A stretch of 32,413 bases of DNA from Propionibacteriales bacterium (GTDB lineage: Bacteria > Actinomycetota > Actinomycetes > Propionibacteriales > Nocardioidaceae), in NCBI GenBank assembly GCA_019510315.1, contig JAEKKP010000093.1, forward strand, positions 1-32,413. Reading direction: 5' to 3'. Positions 1 through 11,044 of the stretch are shown piece after piece. The notes under the pieces are model-generated. The model was not told the origin of the DNA and ran no database searches. It saw only the letters and a program-made list of their open reading frames with translations. The position numbers and the translations under genes are program-made. How positions within the stretch are numbered: the stretch's first letter is position 1; each line of letters begins with the position of its first letter.

Positions 1-1
1 C

Positions 2-763
2 ACGCCGCACGGCTCCTTGTCGATGCACTCCGCGATCGAGTTCGGCAACCGCACCCTGACCTTCGTGCTCGCCGCGATCGCGGTTGCCACCTTCGTCGCC
101 GCCTGGCAGTCCGGCCGCAGAGACCTACGGCGCCTGGCCCTCGTGCTCGGACTCGGCATCCCCGCCCAGGCGGTGATCGGCGGGATCACCGTCCTCACCG
201 ACCTGAACCCGTGGGTGGTCTCGTTCCACCTGCTCTCGTCGCTGGCGATCATCGGCCTCTCCGTGGTCTTCCTGCGCCGCCTCGACCGGCCCGCACCGAC
301 ACCCGTGTCCGGTCCGGTCGTGGCGCTTGCCTGGGCCGCGTTCGCCGCCGGCTGGGTCGTCCTGTACGTCGGCACCGTGGTCACGGGCTCCGGACCGCAC
401 GCCGGTGACGTGGACGCGCCGCGCAACGGTCTGGACCCGCTGCAGCTCTCCCAGCTCCACGCCGACGTGGTCTTCCTGTTCGTCGGGCTGACGCTCGGCC
501 TCGCCTTCACACTCCCCGCCGTGAACGCCTCGGCCGAGGCCGTGCGCGCAGCGCGAGTGCTCCTTCTGGTCGAGCTCGGCCAGGGCACCATCGGGTTCGT
601 GCAGTACTTCACCGACCTGCCCGTCGTGCTGGTCGGCTTCCACATGCTCGGCGCCGCGCTGATCTCGGCCACGATGACCTGGGCCCTGCTGGCCGTGCGC
701 GAGCAGGAGGGTGTCAGGCCAGCGCCTTCTCGCCCCACCAGCTCGCTGCCGGGTTCGCGTTGA
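2..763 (+). CDS. ctaA: Heme A synthase (COX15/CtaA family), 5'-truncated by window edge
   Basis: Frame open from window start (TPHGSLSMHSAIEFGNRTLTF...); multiple TM segments, HSAIEFGNR and FHLLSSL/FHMLGA His motifs; adjacent to ctaB. Confidence 0.85.
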   Translation, partial: TPHGSLSMHSAIEFGNRTLTFVLAAIAVATFVAAWQSGRRDLRRLALVLGLGIPAQAVIGGITVLTDLNPWVVSFHLLSSLAIIGLSVVFLRRLDRPAPTPVSGPVVALAWAAFAAGWVVLYVGTVVTGSGPHAGDVDAPRNGLDPLQLSQLHADVVFLFVGLTLGLAFTLPAVNASAEAVRAARVLLLVELGQGTIGFVQYFTDLPVVLVGFHMLGAALISATMTWALLAVREQEGVRPAPSRPTSSLPGSR

Positions 764-1181
764 AGTTGCCGATCGGCGCGTAGCCCTCGCCCTCGTAGAA
801 CGCCATCGCGTGCTGCTGGCGCGGACCGGTGTCCATCCGCGCCACCGAGAAGCCGAGCTCTCGAGCGGCATCCTCCAGCGCGTGCAGCAGCGCCCGGGCG
901 ACACCTCGGCGGCGCGCGTCGGGCACCACGTACATGCGCTTGAGCTCGCAGGCGCCGTCGGGGAGCCGCTTGACCCCGCCGCAGCACACCGGCCGGCCAT
1001 CGGCGTACCCGACGAGGAAGGCGCCGCCGGGAGGACCGAGATCGTCCGGGCCGGCGGTCGGCATGCCGGGAGCGCCGAGGTCGAGGCCGTCGTACAGCTC
1101 GGCCATCTCGAGGGCGAAGGCCGCGATCAGGTCGCCACCGTCGCCCGCGTCGACACGGCCGGGTCGGAACTCGACCTGCAT
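714..1181 (-). CDS. GNAT family N-acetyltransferase
   Basis: 155 aa with GNAT core 'LKRMYVVPDARRRGVARALLHALEDAARELGF'; ATG overlaps the ctaB TGA (ATGA). Confidence 0.85.
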   Translation of the reverse strand: MQVEFRPGRVDAGDGGDLIAAFALEMAELYDGLDLGAPGMPTAGPDDLGPPGGAFLVGYADGRPVCCGGVKRLPDGACELKRMYVVPDARRRGVARALLHALEDAARELGFSVARMDTGPRQQHAMAFYEGEGYAPIGNFNANPAASWWGEKALA

Positions 1182-2122
1182 CAGCGGGTGAGCAGGGGGT
1201 CCAGCGCGACGGCGACGAAGAGCAGCGAGAGGTACATGTTCGACCAGTGGAACAACCGCATCGGCTTGATCACGCTGAGGTCGTCACTGCTGCGGGCCCG
1301 GTGCCACATCAGGTGCGCCTCCACGAGGAACGCCGCGCCGAGCACCACTGCAGCGACCGGGTAGACCGCACCCGTGTCGGCCACCGGCCAGAGCGCGAGC
1401 GACACCGCCACCATGACCCAGGAGTAGGCGACGATCTGCTTCGCCACCTCCTCGCCGGAGCGGAGCACCGGCAGCATCGGCACGTCGACGGCGGCATAGT
1501 CCTCGCGGTAGCGCATCGCCAGCGCCCAGGTGTGCGGTGGCGTCCAGAGGAACACGACGAGGAACAGCACGACCGGCGGCCAGGCCAGCTCGCCGGTGAC
1601 GGCGGTCCAGCCGATGAGGGCGGGGAAACAACCGGCGAGGCCGCCCCACACGATGTTCTGCGTCGTACGACGCTTGAGCACCATCGTGTAGACGAAGAGG
1701 TAGAACGCCGATGCGGCGAGCGCGAGGCCGGCGGAGAGCCAGTTGACGAAGAGGCCGAGGACGACCGTGGACAGCACCGCCAGCCCGAGGCCGAAGACCA
1801 GTGCCGCCCGCGGGGAGACCATGTGCCGCGGCAGCGCCCGGCGCCGCGTGCGCCGCATCTGCTCGTCGATGTCGCGGTCGTAGACGCAGTTCAGGGCGTT
1901 CGCGCTCCCGGCCGACAACGTGCCACCGAGGACCGTCGCCACCACGAGCCCGAGCGGCGGCACGCCACGCTGCGCGTAGAACATCACCGGGACGGTGGTG
2001 AGCAGCAGCAGCTCGATGACCCGCGGCTTCATCAGTCCGATGTAGGCCGCCGCGATGTCACGCAGCGTCGCGGCCCGGGCCAGCGGTCGCGAGACCGAAA
2101 CCTGGGAGTCGACCGCGGTCAC
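1181..2122 (-). CDS. ctaB: Protoheme IX farnesyltransferase (heme O synthase)
   Basis: UbiA-type motifs [24 protein letters not shown] and '[26 protein letters not shown]'; GTG start at 2122 chosen inside the longer 1181..4606 open frame. Confidence 0.9.
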   Translation of the reverse strand: MTAVDSQVSVSRPLARAATLRDIAAAYIGLMKPRVIELLLLTTVPVMFYAQRGVPPLGLVVATVLGGTLSAGSANALNCVYDRDIDEQMRRTRRRALPRHMVSPRAALVFGLGLAVLSTVVLGLFVNWLSAGLALAASAFYLFVYTMVLKRRTTQNIVWGGLAGCFPALIGWTAVTGELAWPPVVLFLVVFLWTPPHTWALAMRYREDYAAVDVPMLPVLRSGEEVAKQIVAYSWVMVAVSLALWPVADTGAVYPVAAVVLGAAFLVEAHLMWHRARSSDDLSVIKPMRLFHWSNMYLSLLFVAVALDPLLTR

Positions 2123-2290
2123 GCAAGGCCTCGATTCGGGGGACGGCAGCCGCGCGCGGGGCGGGTGCATGAGGGCGCGCACGGGTGGTACTGGCTCGCT
2201 GAGTCTAACGGTCCGTGAGTAGGCTCGTTGCGGGTGGCCCGCCACGGTCTCCCGCCCCCTACTCGCCCCGCATTTCCCGAGAGGACTGCC

Positions 2291-4414
2291 TTGAGCGACA
2301 CCCGCACCCCGTTGGAGTGGACCGAGCTCGACCAGCGTGCGGTGGACACCGCGCGATGCCTGGCGATGGACTCGGTCCAGAAGGTCGGCAACGGCCACCC
2401 CGGCACGGCGATGAGCCTCGCGCCCGCGGCGTACCTGCTCTTCCAGAAGAGGATGCGGCACAACCCGGCCGACCCCGCCTGGCCGGGCCGCGACCGCTTC
2501 GTGCTGTCCTGCGGACACTCCTCGATCACGCTCTACACACAGCTGTACTTCGGCGGCTTCGGCCTCGAGATCGAGGACCTCAAGGCGCTGCGCACGTGGG
2601 GCAGCAAGACACCGGGTCACCCCGAGCACGGCCACACCGCCGGCGTGGAGACGACCACCGGTCCGCTGGGTCAGGGCGTCGGCAACGCGGTCGGCATGGC
2701 GATGGCAGCGCGCCGCGAGCGTGGCCTGTTCGACCCCGACGCGGCCGCGGGCGAGAGCCCGTTCGACCACCACATCTACGCGATCTGCTCCGACGGCGAC
2801 CTCGAGGAGGGCGTCAGCTCGGAGGCCTCGAGCATCGCCGGCCACCAGCAGCTGGGCAACCTGACGCTGATCTACGACGACAACCGGGTCAGCATCGAGG
2901 GCGACACCAACATCGCCTTCACCGAGGACGTCGCGAAGCGCTACGAGGCCTACGGGTGGCACGTGCAGACCGTCGACTGGACCAAGGACGGCGACCACAC
3001 CGACGGCGCGGGCTACCACGAGGACGTGCCGGCCCTGTGGAAGGCGCTCGACAGGGCAGAGGCCGAGACGGCACGGCCGAGCCTGATCGTCCTTCGCACG
3101 ATCATCGCGTGGCCGGCGCCGCACGCGCAGAACACCGGAGCGGCCCACGGCTCGGCGCTGGGTGCCGACGAGGTGGCGGCGACCAAGAAGGTCCTCGGCT
3201 TCGACCCCGACAGGACCTTCGAGGTCTCCGAGGAGGTCATCGACCACACCCGCAGCCTCGTCGACCGCGGCAAGGTCGCGGAGGCGGAGTGGGACGAGCA
3301 GTTCGGTGCCTGGGCCGCCGCGCATCCCGAGCAGAAGGCGCTCTTCGACCGGATGTCGACCCGCCAGCTGCCCAGCGGCTGGGCCGATGCGCTGCCGTCG
3401 TTCCCCGCCGACGAGAAGGGGATGGCCACCCGCAAGGCGTCCGGCTCGCTCCTCAAGGCGATCGCGCCCGTCCTGCCGGAGCTCTGGGGCGGTTCGGCCG
3501 ACCTCGCCGAGTCCAACAACACCACCCCCGAGGGACAGCCGAGCTTCACCCCGGAGGAGTGGCAGACGAACTCGTGGAGTGGCAGCAAGTACGGCCGCGT
3601 GCTGCACTTCGGCATCCGCGAGCACGCCATGGGCTCGATCATGAACGGCATCACGCTGCACGGCGGCACGCGCGTGTACGGCGGCACGTTCCTCGTCTTC
3701 TCCGACTACATGCGACCGGCCGTCCGGCTCGCCGCGCTGATGCAGATCCCCACCATCTATGTGTGGACGCACGACTCCATCGGGCTCGGCGAGGACGGTC
3801 CGACCCACCAGCCCGTCGAGCACCTCGCGGCGCTGCGGGCGATCCCGGGTCTGGACGTCGTACGTCCCGCCGACGCCAACGAGACGGTCGTCGCCTGGCG
3901 CACGATCCTCGAGCAGACCGATCGGCCGGCCGGGCTGGCGCTGACGCGCCAGAACGTCCCGACGTACCCGCGCGGAGAGCAAGGCTTCTCCACCGCCGAC
4001 GACGTCGCCCGGGGCGGCTACGTGCTCATCGACAGCGAGGGCCTGCCCGACGTGGTGCTGATCGGAACCGGCTCGGAGGTCCAGCTCGCCGTCGCCGCCC
4101 GCGAGCAGCTCGCTGCGAAGGGCGTCAAGGCGCGCGTGGTCTCGATGCCGTGCCGCGAGTGGTTCGACCGCCAGGACCAGGCCTACCGCGACACCGTCAT
4201 CCCGCCGAACGTGCGCGCCCGGGTCAGCGTGGAGGCCGGGGTGGCGCAGGGCTGGCGCGAGGTCGTCGGCGACGCCGGCCGGATCGTCTCGCTCGAGCAC
4301 TTCGGCGCCTCTGCTGATTTCGACACCATCTACCGCCAGTTCCACATCACCGCGGAGGCCGTCACCCTGGCCGCCGAGGAGAGCCTGCGCGCCCTGGAGG
4401 CGACGACCCGCTAG
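2291..4414 (+). CDS. tkt: Transketolase
   Basis: [49 protein letters not shown]; probable TTG start at 2291 after AGAGGA; the ORF track extends it upstream to 2228. Confidence 0.93.
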   Translation: MSDTRTPLEWTELDQRAVDTARCLAMDSVQKVGNGHPGTAMSLAPAAYLLFQKRMRHNPADPAWPGRDRFVLSCGHSSITLYTQLYFGGFGLEIEDLKALRTWGSKTPGHPEHGHTAGVETTTGPLGQGVGNAVGMAMAARRERGLFDPDAAAGESPFDHHIYAICSDGDLEEGVSSEASSIAGHQQLGNLTLIYDDNRVSIEGDTNIAFTEDVAKRYEAYGWHVQTVDWTKDGDHTDGAGYHEDVPALWKALDRAEAETARPSLIVLRTIIAWPAPHAQNTGAAHGSALGADEVAATKKVLGFDPDRTFEVSEEVIDHTRSLVDRGKVAEAEWDEQFGAWAAAHPEQKALFDRMSTRQLPSGWADALPSFPADEKGMATRKASGSLLKAIAPVLPELWGGSADLAESNNTTPEGQPSFTPEEWQTNSWSGSKYGRVLHFGIREHAMGSIMNGITLHGGTRVYGGTFLVFSDYMRPAVRLAALMQIPTIYVWTHDSIGLGEDGPTHQPVEHLAALRAIPGLDVVRPADANETVVAWRTILEQTDRPAGLALTRQNVPTYPRGEQGFSTADDVARGGYVLIDSEGLPDVVLIGTGSEVQLAVAAREQLAAKGVKARVVSMPCREWFDRQDQAYRDTVIPPNVRARVSVEAGVAQGWREVVGDAGRIVSLEHFGASADFDTIYRQFHITAEAVTLAAEESLRALEATTR

Positions 4415-4454
4415 CACGACACCGCGTCCTGGAGCACGAGAGAGGAAGGACACC

Positions 4455-5564
4455 ATGTCCGAGCACCTGAAGGAGCTGTCCGAGGCAGGAGTCTCCATCT
4501 GGCTCGACGACCTGTCGCGCGAGCGGCTGGAGACCGGCAACCTCGTCGACCTGAAGAAGAACTCCTCGGTGGTCGGCATCACCAGCAATCCGTCGATCTT
4601 CGCCAAGGCCCTCGAGGAGGGCGAGCGGTACGACGCCCAGGTCCGCGAGCTCGTCGGTCAGGGCGCCGACCTCGACACGGTGATCGAGGAGCTGACCACG
4701 ACCGACGTCCGCAACGCCTGCGACGTGTTCATGGACGTGTTCGAGGCGACCGACGGCGTCGACGGCCGGGTCTCGATCGAGGTCAACCCCGGCCTGGCCC
4801 ACCAGACGGAGGCCACTCTTCGCCAGGCGGAGGAGCTGTGGCGCAAGGTCGACCGGCCCAACCTCTACATCAAGATCCCCGGGACCAAGGAGGGCTGGCC
4901 GGCGATCGCCGAGACCCTCGGCGCCGGCATCCCGGTCAACGTCACCCTGATCTTCGGCCTCGACCAGTACCACCACGTCATGGAGGCCTACGTCGACGGT
5001 CTCGAGAAGGCGCGAGCCGCCGGCCACGACATCTCCAAGCTGCACTCCGTGGCCTCCTTCTTCGTCTCCCGCGTCGACACCGAGATCGACAAGCGCCTCG
5101 AGGCCTCGGGCGCGCCGGCAGAGCTGTTCGGCAAGGCCGGGATCGCCAACGCACGGCTCGCGTACAAGGCGTTCGAGGAGTTCTTCGTCGGTGAGCGCTG
5201 GGAGGCGCTCGTCGCTGCCGGTGCGAACCCCCAGCGCCCGCTGTGGGCGTCGACCGGCGTGAAGAACCCCGACTACCCGGACACGATGTACGTCGTGGAT
5301 CTCGTCGTCCCCAACACCGTCAACACGATGCCGGAGCCCACCCTTCACGCCGTCGCCGACCACGGCGAGATCAAGGGCGACCAGGTGCACGGCTTCTACG
5401 ACGACGCGGCCGCCGTGTTCGCCGCGCTGAAGGACGCCGGCGTCGACTACGACGACGTGATCGAGGTCCTGATCAAGGAGGGCGTCGAGAAGTTCGTCAC
5501 GGCGTTCGACGACCTGACCGCGACGGTCGAGAAGGCGACACAGCAGGCCGGCGCGGGCCGTTGA
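4455..5564 (+). CDS. tal: Transaldolase
   Basis: [56 protein letters not shown]; purine-rich RBS upstream. Confidence 0.95.
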   Translation: MSEHLKELSEAGVSIWLDDLSRERLETGNLVDLKKNSSVVGITSNPSIFAKALEEGERYDAQVRELVGQGADLDTVIEELTTTDVRNACDVFMDVFEATDGVDGRVSIEVNPGLAHQTEATLRQAEELWRKVDRPNLYIKIPGTKEGWPAIAETLGAGIPVNVTLIFGLDQYHHVMEAYVDGLEKARAAGHDISKLHSVASFFVSRVDTEIDKRLEASGAPAELFGKAGIANARLAYKAFEEFFVGERWEALVAAGANPQRPLWASTGVKNPDYPDTMYVVDLVVPNTVNTMPEPTLHAVADHGEIKGDQVHGFYDDAAAVFAALKDAGVDYDDVIEVLIKEGVEKFVTAFDDLTATVEKATQQAGAGR

Positions 5565-7225
5565 CCGAGGACGGCTCGGGCGGTCCCGTCGACCCGACGA
5601 CAACAGCGGCGTGGGCGCGGCTGGAGAAGCTGGCGCACGCCTTCACACCGGACCTGCGGGCCTGGTTCGCCGACGACCCGGCCCGGGCCGACCGGCTGAC
5701 GTTGTCAGCCGTCGACCTGCAGGCCGACCTGTCGAAGAACCTCGTCGACGCCACCATCCTCGACGCGCTGCTCGCCCTTGCCGACGAGGTCGGCGTCACC
5801 GCGCGGCGGGACGCGATGTTCCGCGGCGATCCCATCAACGTCACCGAGCACCGTGCCGTCCTGCACACCGCACTGCGACTGCCGGCCGACGCGACCCTCG
5901 AGGTCGACGGCCTCGACGTCGTCCCACAGGTCCACGAGGTCCTCGGCCGGGTCTACGCGTTCGCCGACCAGGTGCGGTCCGGTGCCTGGAAGGGTGCCAC
6001 CGGCGAACAGATCCGCACCGTGGTCAACATCGGGATCGGCGGCTCGGACCTCGGTCCGGTGATGGCGTACGAGGCGCTGAAGCCGTACGTCGCCGACGAC
6101 CTCGAGTGCCGCTTCATCAGCAACATCGACCCGACCGACTGCGCCACGACGCTCGCCGACCTCGACCCGGCGACCACGCTCTTCATCGTCTCCAGCAAGA
6201 CCTTCGGCACGCTCGAGACCCTGACCAACGCGCGGCTCTGCCGGACCTGGCTGCTCGAGGGACTCGGGGCAGCAGACCCGTCGGTCGCAGTTGCGAAGCA
6301 CTTCGTCGCCGTGTCGACCGCGCTCGACAAGGTGGCGGACTTCGGGATCGACCCGGACAACGCGTTCGGGTTCTGGGACTGGGTCGGCGGTCGCTACTCG
6401 ATCGACTCCGCGATCGGCACGTCCCTCGTGGTCGCGATCGGGCCGGAGCGGTTCGCGGACTTCCTCGCGGGGATGCACGCGATGGACGAGCACTTCAGGA
6501 CGGCTTCGACCGCCCGCAACCTGCCGGTGCTGATGGGCCTGTTGAACGTCTGGTACACCAACTTCCTCGGCGCATCGACCCACGCGGTGCTCCCCTACTC
6601 CCAGCTGCTGCACCGGTTCCCGGCGTACCTGCAGCAGCTCACCATGGAGTCCAACGGCAAGGGCGTGCGCTGGGACGGCAGCCCCGTCACGACGGAGACC
6701 GGCGAGGTCTTCTGGGGCGAGCCCGGCACCAACGGCCAGCACGCCTTCTACCAGCTGATCCACCAGGGCACCCGCCTGATCCCGGCCGACTTCATCGGGT
6801 TCGCGAACCCGGCCTACCCGCTCCGTGACGGCGACACCGATGTGCACGAGCTCTTCCTGGCCAACTTCTTCGCCCAGACGCGGGCGCTGGCGTTCGGGAA
6901 GACGGCCGACGAGGTGCGCGCTGAGGGGACCGACGAGGCCGTCGTCCCGGCGCGGGTCTTCTCCGGCAACCGGCCGACCACTTCGATCATGGCGCCCGAG
7001 CTGACGCCCTCCGTGCTCGGGCAGCTGATCGCGCTCTATGAGCACCTCACCTTCACCGAGGGAGTGGTCTGGGGCATCGACAGCTTCGACCAGTGGGGCG
7101 TCGAGCTGGGCAAGCAGCTCGCCGTCGAGCTCGGGCCGGCGGTGGCCGGCGATGCCGACGCCGCGGCGAAGCAGGACCCGTCGACCCGATCGTTGATCGA
7201 CTACTACCGGAGGCACCGACGGTGA
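5561..7225 (+). CDS. pgi: Glucose-6-phosphate isomerase
   Basis: [44 protein letters not shown]; likely TTG start at 5561 overlapping the tal TGA (TTGA). Confidence 0.92.
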   Translation: MTEDGSGGPVDPTTTAAWARLEKLAHAFTPDLRAWFADDPARADRLTLSAVDLQADLSKNLVDATILDALLALADEVGVTARRDAMFRGDPINVTEHRAVLHTALRLPADATLEVDGLDVVPQVHEVLGRVYAFADQVRSGAWKGATGEQIRTVVNIGIGGSDLGPVMAYEALKPYVADDLECRFISNIDPTDCATTLADLDPATTLFIVSSKTFGTLETLTNARLCRTWLLEGLGAADPSVAVAKHFVAVSTALDKVADFGIDPDNAFGFWDWVGGRYSIDSAIGTSLVVAIGPERFADFLAGMHAMDEHFRTASTARNLPVLMGLLNVWYTNFLGASTHAVLPYSQLLHRFPAYLQQLTMESNGKGVRWDGSPVTTETGEVFWGEPGTNGQHAFYQLIHQGTRLIPADFIGFANPAYPLRDGDTDVHELFLANFFAQTRALAFGKTADEVRAEGTDEAVVPARVFSGNRPTTSIMAPELTPSVLGQLIALYEHLTFTEGVVWGIDSFDQWGVELGKQLAVELGPAVAGDADAAAKQDPSTRSLIDYYRRHRR

Positions 7226-8772
7226 CACCCCGACTCGACGCAGACCCCGAGCACCCGGTCAACCCGCTCCGCGACCCCGAGGACCGCCGGCTCCCGAGGA
7301 TCGCCGGTCCCTGCGGGATGGTGCTGTTCGGCGTCACCGGCGACCTGTCGCGCAAGAAGGTCATGCCGGCGATCTACGACCTCGCCAACCGCGGCCTCCT
7401 CCCGCCGGGCTTCAGCCTCGTCGGCTTCGCCCGGCGCGACTGGGCCGACCAGGACTTCGCCCAGATCGTGCACGAGTCGGTCAAGCAGCACGCGCGCACC
7501 GAGTTCCGCGAAGAGGTCTGGCGCCAGCTTGCCGAGGGCTTCCGCTTCGTCCAGGGTGACTTCAACGACGACGCCGCGTTCGACCAGCTGCGGCGGACCA
7601 TCGAGGAGCTCGACGAGACCCGCGGCACGGGGGGCAACCACGCGTTCTACCTGGCGATCCCGCCGTCGTTCTTCGGCGACGTGGCCGACCAGCTCAAGGA
7701 GCACAAGCTCGCGCAGCCCCAGCCCGGCTCGTGGCGCCGCGTGGTCGTCGAGAAGCCCTTCGGCCACGACCTCGAGTCGGCCCGGCACCTCAACGACATC
7801 CTGGGGCAGGTCTTCGAGTCCGGCTCGATCTTCCGGATCGACCACTACCTCGGCAAGGAGACGGTGCAGAACATCCTGGCGATGCGCTTCGCCAACAACC
7901 TGTTCGAGCCGATCTGGAACTCCAACTACGTCGACCACGTGCAGATCACCATGGCCGAGGACGTCGGCATCGGCGGCCGCGCGGGCTACTACGACGGTGT
8001 CGGGGCAGCCCGTGACGTCATCCAGAACCACCTGATGCAGCTGATGGCGCTGGTGGCGATGGAGGAGCCGATGTCCTTCGACGCCGAGAGCCTGCGGATC
8101 GAGAAGCTCAAGGTCCTCTCCTCCGTCCAGCTGCCGAAGCGTCTCGACCAGACGACGGCGCGGGGCCAGTACGTCGCGGGCTGGGCCGGTGGCGACAAGG
8201 TGATCGGCTTCTGCGAGGAGGAGGGCATCGACCCGGACTCCACCACCGAGACCTTCGCCGCGGTGAAGCTCGACATCGACACCCGGCGGTGGGCCGGCGT
8301 GCCCTTCTACCTGCGCACGGGCAAGCGGCTCGGCCGCCGCGTCACCGAGGTGGCCGTCGTCTTCAAGCGCGCTCCGCACCTCCCGTTCTCCTCGACCGCC
8401 ACCGAGGAGCTCACCCCCAACACGTTGGTGATCCGCGTGCAGCCCGACGAGGGCATGACGATCAGGTTCGGCGCGAAGGTGCCGGGCACCGCGATGGAGA
8501 TCCGCGACGTCAACATGGACTTCGCGTACGGCGGGTCGTTCACCGAGTCTTCGCCGGAGGCGTACGAGCGGCTGATCCTCGACGTCCTGCTCGGCGACCC
8601 GCCGCTGTTCCCCCGGCACGAGGAGGTCGAGCTGTCCTGGAAGATCCTCGACCCGATCCTCGCGCACTGGGCGAAGAAGGGCCGGCCGGACCACTACGAC
8701 GCCGGCACCTGGGGACCGAAGTCGGCCGACCAGATGCTCGCCCGCGACGGACGCACCTGGCGGAGGCCGTGA
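7222..8772 (+). CDS. zwf: Glucose-6-phosphate 1-dehydrogenase
   Basis: [50 protein letters not shown] start overlaps the pgi stop (GTGA). Confidence 0.94.
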   Translation: MTPRLDADPEHPVNPLRDPEDRRLPRIAGPCGMVLFGVTGDLSRKKVMPAIYDLANRGLLPPGFSLVGFARRDWADQDFAQIVHESVKQHARTEFREEVWRQLAEGFRFVQGDFNDDAAFDQLRRTIEELDETRGTGGNHAFYLAIPPSFFGDVADQLKEHKLAQPQPGSWRRVVVEKPFGHDLESARHLNDILGQVFESGSIFRIDHYLGKETVQNILAMRFANNLFEPIWNSNYVDHVQITMAEDVGIGGRAGYYDGVGAARDVIQNHLMQLMALVAMEEPMSFDAESLRIEKLKVLSSVQLPKRLDQTTARGQYVAGWAGGDKVIGFCEEEGIDPDSTTETFAAVKLDIDTRRWAGVPFYLRTGKRLGRRVTEVAVVFKRAPHLPFSSTATEELTPNTLVIRVQPDEGMTIRFGAKVPGTAMEIRDVNMDFAYGGSFTESSPEAYERLILDVLLGDPPLFPRHEEVELSWKILDPILAHWAKKGRPDHYDAGTWGPKSADQMLARDGRTWRRP

Positions 8773-8803
8773 TGAGGACGACACCGGTGAGGAGTGAGCA
8801 GTC

Positions 8804-9712
8804 GTGATCGAGCTGACCGACACCAACTCGGCGCAGATCGCCGCGGAGTTCGTCCGGGCCCGGATCCGGGCCGGCAGCCCGGCGATGGGCATGGTGATGA
8901 CCCTCATCATCGTCGTCGACGAGGACAGCGCCCCCGACGCCATGGAGGCCGCGCGTCTCGCCTCCCGGGAGCACCCGGCGCGCGTCCTCGGCGTGATCCT
9001 CGGCGACGGACGCGGCGCACCGACGATCAACGCCCAGGTCGGCATCGGCCAGTCGTGGACCGGCGAGACCGCGCTGATCCGGCTCAAGGGCGAGGTGGTG
9101 AAGCACCCCGAGTCCGTCGTGCTCCCCCTGCTGCTGCCCGACTCCCCTGTCGCGATCTGGTGGCCGAAGGACGCACCGGCGGACCCCGCGGCCGACCCGC
9201 TCGGCGCGCTGGCACAACGACGGATCACCGACGCGGCGGCCTCGACCAAGGCGAAGGGCCGGGCGCTGCACACCCTCTGCTCGACGTACGCGAAGGGCAA
9301 CACCGACCTTGCCTGGACGCGGATCACCCCCTGGCGCGCCCTGCTCGCGGCCGCGCTCGACCAGCAGCCGCTCAAGGTACGCCGCGCATCGGTGACCGCC
9401 GAGCGGATCAGCCCGAGCGCCGAGCTCCTGCGCGCCTGGCTCAACGACCGCCTGCACGTGGAGGTGGACCGCGAGAACTCCCGCGGACCTGGCATCACCG
9501 AGGTCGTGCTGGAGACGAAGGACGGTCCGATCCGGATCAGTCGCCTGGACGGCAAGCTCGCGACGTTCAGCTCACCCGACCGACCCGACCGTCCCGTCGC
9601 GCTCAAGCGGCGGGAGCTGCCCGACCTGCTGGCCGAGGAGCTGCGCAGGCTGGACGAGGACGACATCTACCGCGACGCCACCAAGCGGCTGATGAAGCTC
9701 GACGGACACTGA
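8804..9712 (+). CDS. opcA: Glucose-6-phosphate dehydrogenase assembly protein OpcA
   Basis: 302 aa between zwf and pgl; PVAIWWPKDAPADPAADPLG typical of OpcA; GTG start. Confidence 0.9.
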   Translation: MIELTDTNSAQIAAEFVRARIRAGSPAMGMVMTLIIVVDEDSAPDAMEAARLASREHPARVLGVILGDGRGAPTINAQVGIGQSWTGETALIRLKGEVVKHPESVVLPLLLPDSPVAIWWPKDAPADPAADPLGALAQRRITDAAASTKAKGRALHTLCSTYAKGNTDLAWTRITPWRALLAAALDQQPLKVRRASVTAERISPSAELLRAWLNDRLHVEVDRENSRGPGITEVVLETKDGPIRISRLDGKLATFSSPDRPDRPVALKRRELPDLLAEELRRLDEDDIYRDATKRLMKLDGH

Positions 9713-9714
9713 CC

Positions 9715-10452
9715 GTGCCGCTCGAGCTGAAGATCCTGTCCAGCCCCGCGGAGCTGGCCGCGACCGTGGCCGACCGGTTCCTGCAGCGGATGGCGGCGGC
9801 GCAGGGGCGCGGCGAGGAGCCCCACGTCGCCCTCACCGGCGGCACCATCGCGCACGACGTGCACCGCGAGATCGCCCAGCGCGCCGAGGCTGGCGGCCAC
9901 AGCGTCGACTGGAGCCGCGTCACCTTCTGGTGGGGCGACGAGCGCTTCGTTGCGGCGGACAGCTCCGATCGCAACGCGCTCGACGCACGGGCGGTCTTCC
10001 TCGACCCGGTCGGCGCGACCGCGGTGCGCGAAGTCCCGTCGACCGACGACGCCGCCGACGTCGAGGCCGCAGCGACGGCGTACGGCGATCAGCTGCGAGC
10101 CTCCGGCGCGGGCGAGTTCGACCTGGTGATGCTCGGTCTGGGGCCCGACGGGCACGTGGCGTCGCTCTTCCCCGGGTTTCAGCAGCTCGACGCCGACGGC
10201 ATCACGGTTGCCGTCACCGGATCACCGAAGCCACCTCCGGAACGGGTGAGCCTGACCTTCCCGGCCCTGAACCGCACGCGCGCGGCGTGGTTCCTCGTCA
10301 CCGGCGACGCCAAGGCCGACGCCGTGCGGCGTGCCCTGGCCGACCGCGGCGACGTCCACGAGACCCCCGCCCGCGGCATCAGGCCCGCACCGCTCCACGG
10401 CCCCGGCGAGACGATCTGGTTCCTCGACCTCGCCGCCGCCAGCAAGCTGTAG
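9715..10452 (+). CDS. pgl: 6-phosphogluconolactonase
   Basis: VTFWWGDERFVAADSSDRNA, LVMLGLGPDGHVASLFPG, RVSLTFPALNRTRAAWFLVTGDAKADAV; GTG start. Confidence 0.92.
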   Translation: MPLELKILSSPAELAATVADRFLQRMAAAQGRGEEPHVALTGGTIAHDVHREIAQRAEAGGHSVDWSRVTFWWGDERFVAADSSDRNALDARAVFLDPVGATAVREVPSTDDAADVEAAATAYGDQLRASGAGEFDLVMLGLGPDGHVASLFPGFQQLDADGITVAVTGSPKPPPERVSLTFPALNRTRAAWFLVTGDAKADAVRRALADRGDVHETPARGIRPAPLHGPGETIWFLDLAAASKL

Positions 10453-10548
10453 GTACGCCGACAGGGCGGTTGCGTGCGCCTTCGGTACGCCGAGAGGGCA
10501 CTTGCGCGCGTTCAGGAGGCGTCGAGCGGGCAACTCCTCACGGTCTCC
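10453..10548. repeat. Short array of ~32-bp-spaced repeat units (two clear, one degenerate) with core GTACGCCGASAGGGCRSTTGCGYGCG
   Basis: Core copies at 10453-10478 and 10485-10510; a degenerate copy in the same register begins ~10517. Inverted partner at 11019-11044. Confidence 0.8.
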
Positions 10549-10966
10549 AGATCATGCGCGCCTCGCGCGCCCGGCGAAGGCCCGAGCGCAGTCGTTCGCC
10601 GATGTCCGTGTTGCGTCCATAGACGCTGTCCTTGCGGAACACGTCGATGGTCCAGCCGCGTTCGTCGCGAATCCACGCGCGACGCTCCTCATCATGCTGG
10701 ATGTCCTCGGGCTCGGAGTGGAACTCTTCGCCGTCGTACTCGGCGGCGTAGAGACCCGAGGGCAGCGGTACGTCGAGCCGGTAGATCTCGTGTCCCCAGT
10801 CGTCGAGGATTCCGAACTGGGGTTCCGGTGGTGGCAGGCCCGCGTCCAACCAGTGCAGCCGCAGCGCAGACTCTCCGGGCGACTCTGCACGACCGTCGTC
10901 GAGAGGCAGCGGAAAGTCGGCGCCGAGTAGGACGCCGTCAGAGGAGAGCCAGCGCGAGTTGTTCAT
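10538..10966 (-). CDS. Short DUF559/AbiEi-like endonuclease-domain protein, apparently only the C-terminal half of the usual architecture
   Basis: 142 aa; 'ESPGESALRLHWLDAGLPPPEPQF...LDVPLPSGLYAAEYDGEEFHS...HDEERRAWIRDERGWTIDVFRKDSVYG' resembles PD-(D/E)XK/Vsr-like C-terminal domains common in Nocardioides; no clear Shine-Dalgarno; in-frame TGA 11 codons upstream of the ATG. Confidence 0.65.
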   Translation of the reverse strand: MNNSRWLSSDGVLLGADFPLPLDDGRAESPGESALRLHWLDAGLPPPEPQFGILDDWGHEIYRLDVPLPSGLYAAEYDGEEFHSEPEDIQHDEERRAWIRDERGWTIDVFRKDSVYGRNTDIGERLRSGLRRAREARMIWRP

Positions 10967-11018
10967 GCCGGGACGATGCCGCTGATCGGGCAGGCCGCGT
11001 CAGCACAATCCACAGACA

Positions 11019-11044
11019 CGCGCGCAACCGCCCGCTCGGCGTAC
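11019..11044 (-). repeat. Inverted partner of the pgl-side repeat: GTACGCCGAGCGGGCGGTTGCGCGCG
   Basis: 23/26 identical to each of the two left copies by hand alignment, in opposite orientation, ending at the rbpA stop codon. Confidence 0.85.

Noticed and set aside
2123-4606. Long - strand open frame (1141-aa ORF 1181..4606) antisense to tkt and tal
   Set aside because: Only the 1181-2122 part reads as a real protein (CtaB); the rest is Arg/Val/Asp-rich shadow translation of high-GC coding sequence.
7204-9666. 820-aa - strand ORF opposite zwf/opcA
   Set aside because: Shadow ORF over well-identified zwf and opcA.
10453-10548. CRISPR-like spacing (32 bp) of repeats
   Set aside because: Only 2-3 imperfect units, spacer segments of ~6 bp, no cas genes nearby.
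10538-10966. Complete type IV toxin-antitoxin (AbiEi/AbiEii) or defence island
   Set aside because: Only a C-terminal nuclease-like domain, no partner toxin or other defence genes; neighbours are housekeeping.
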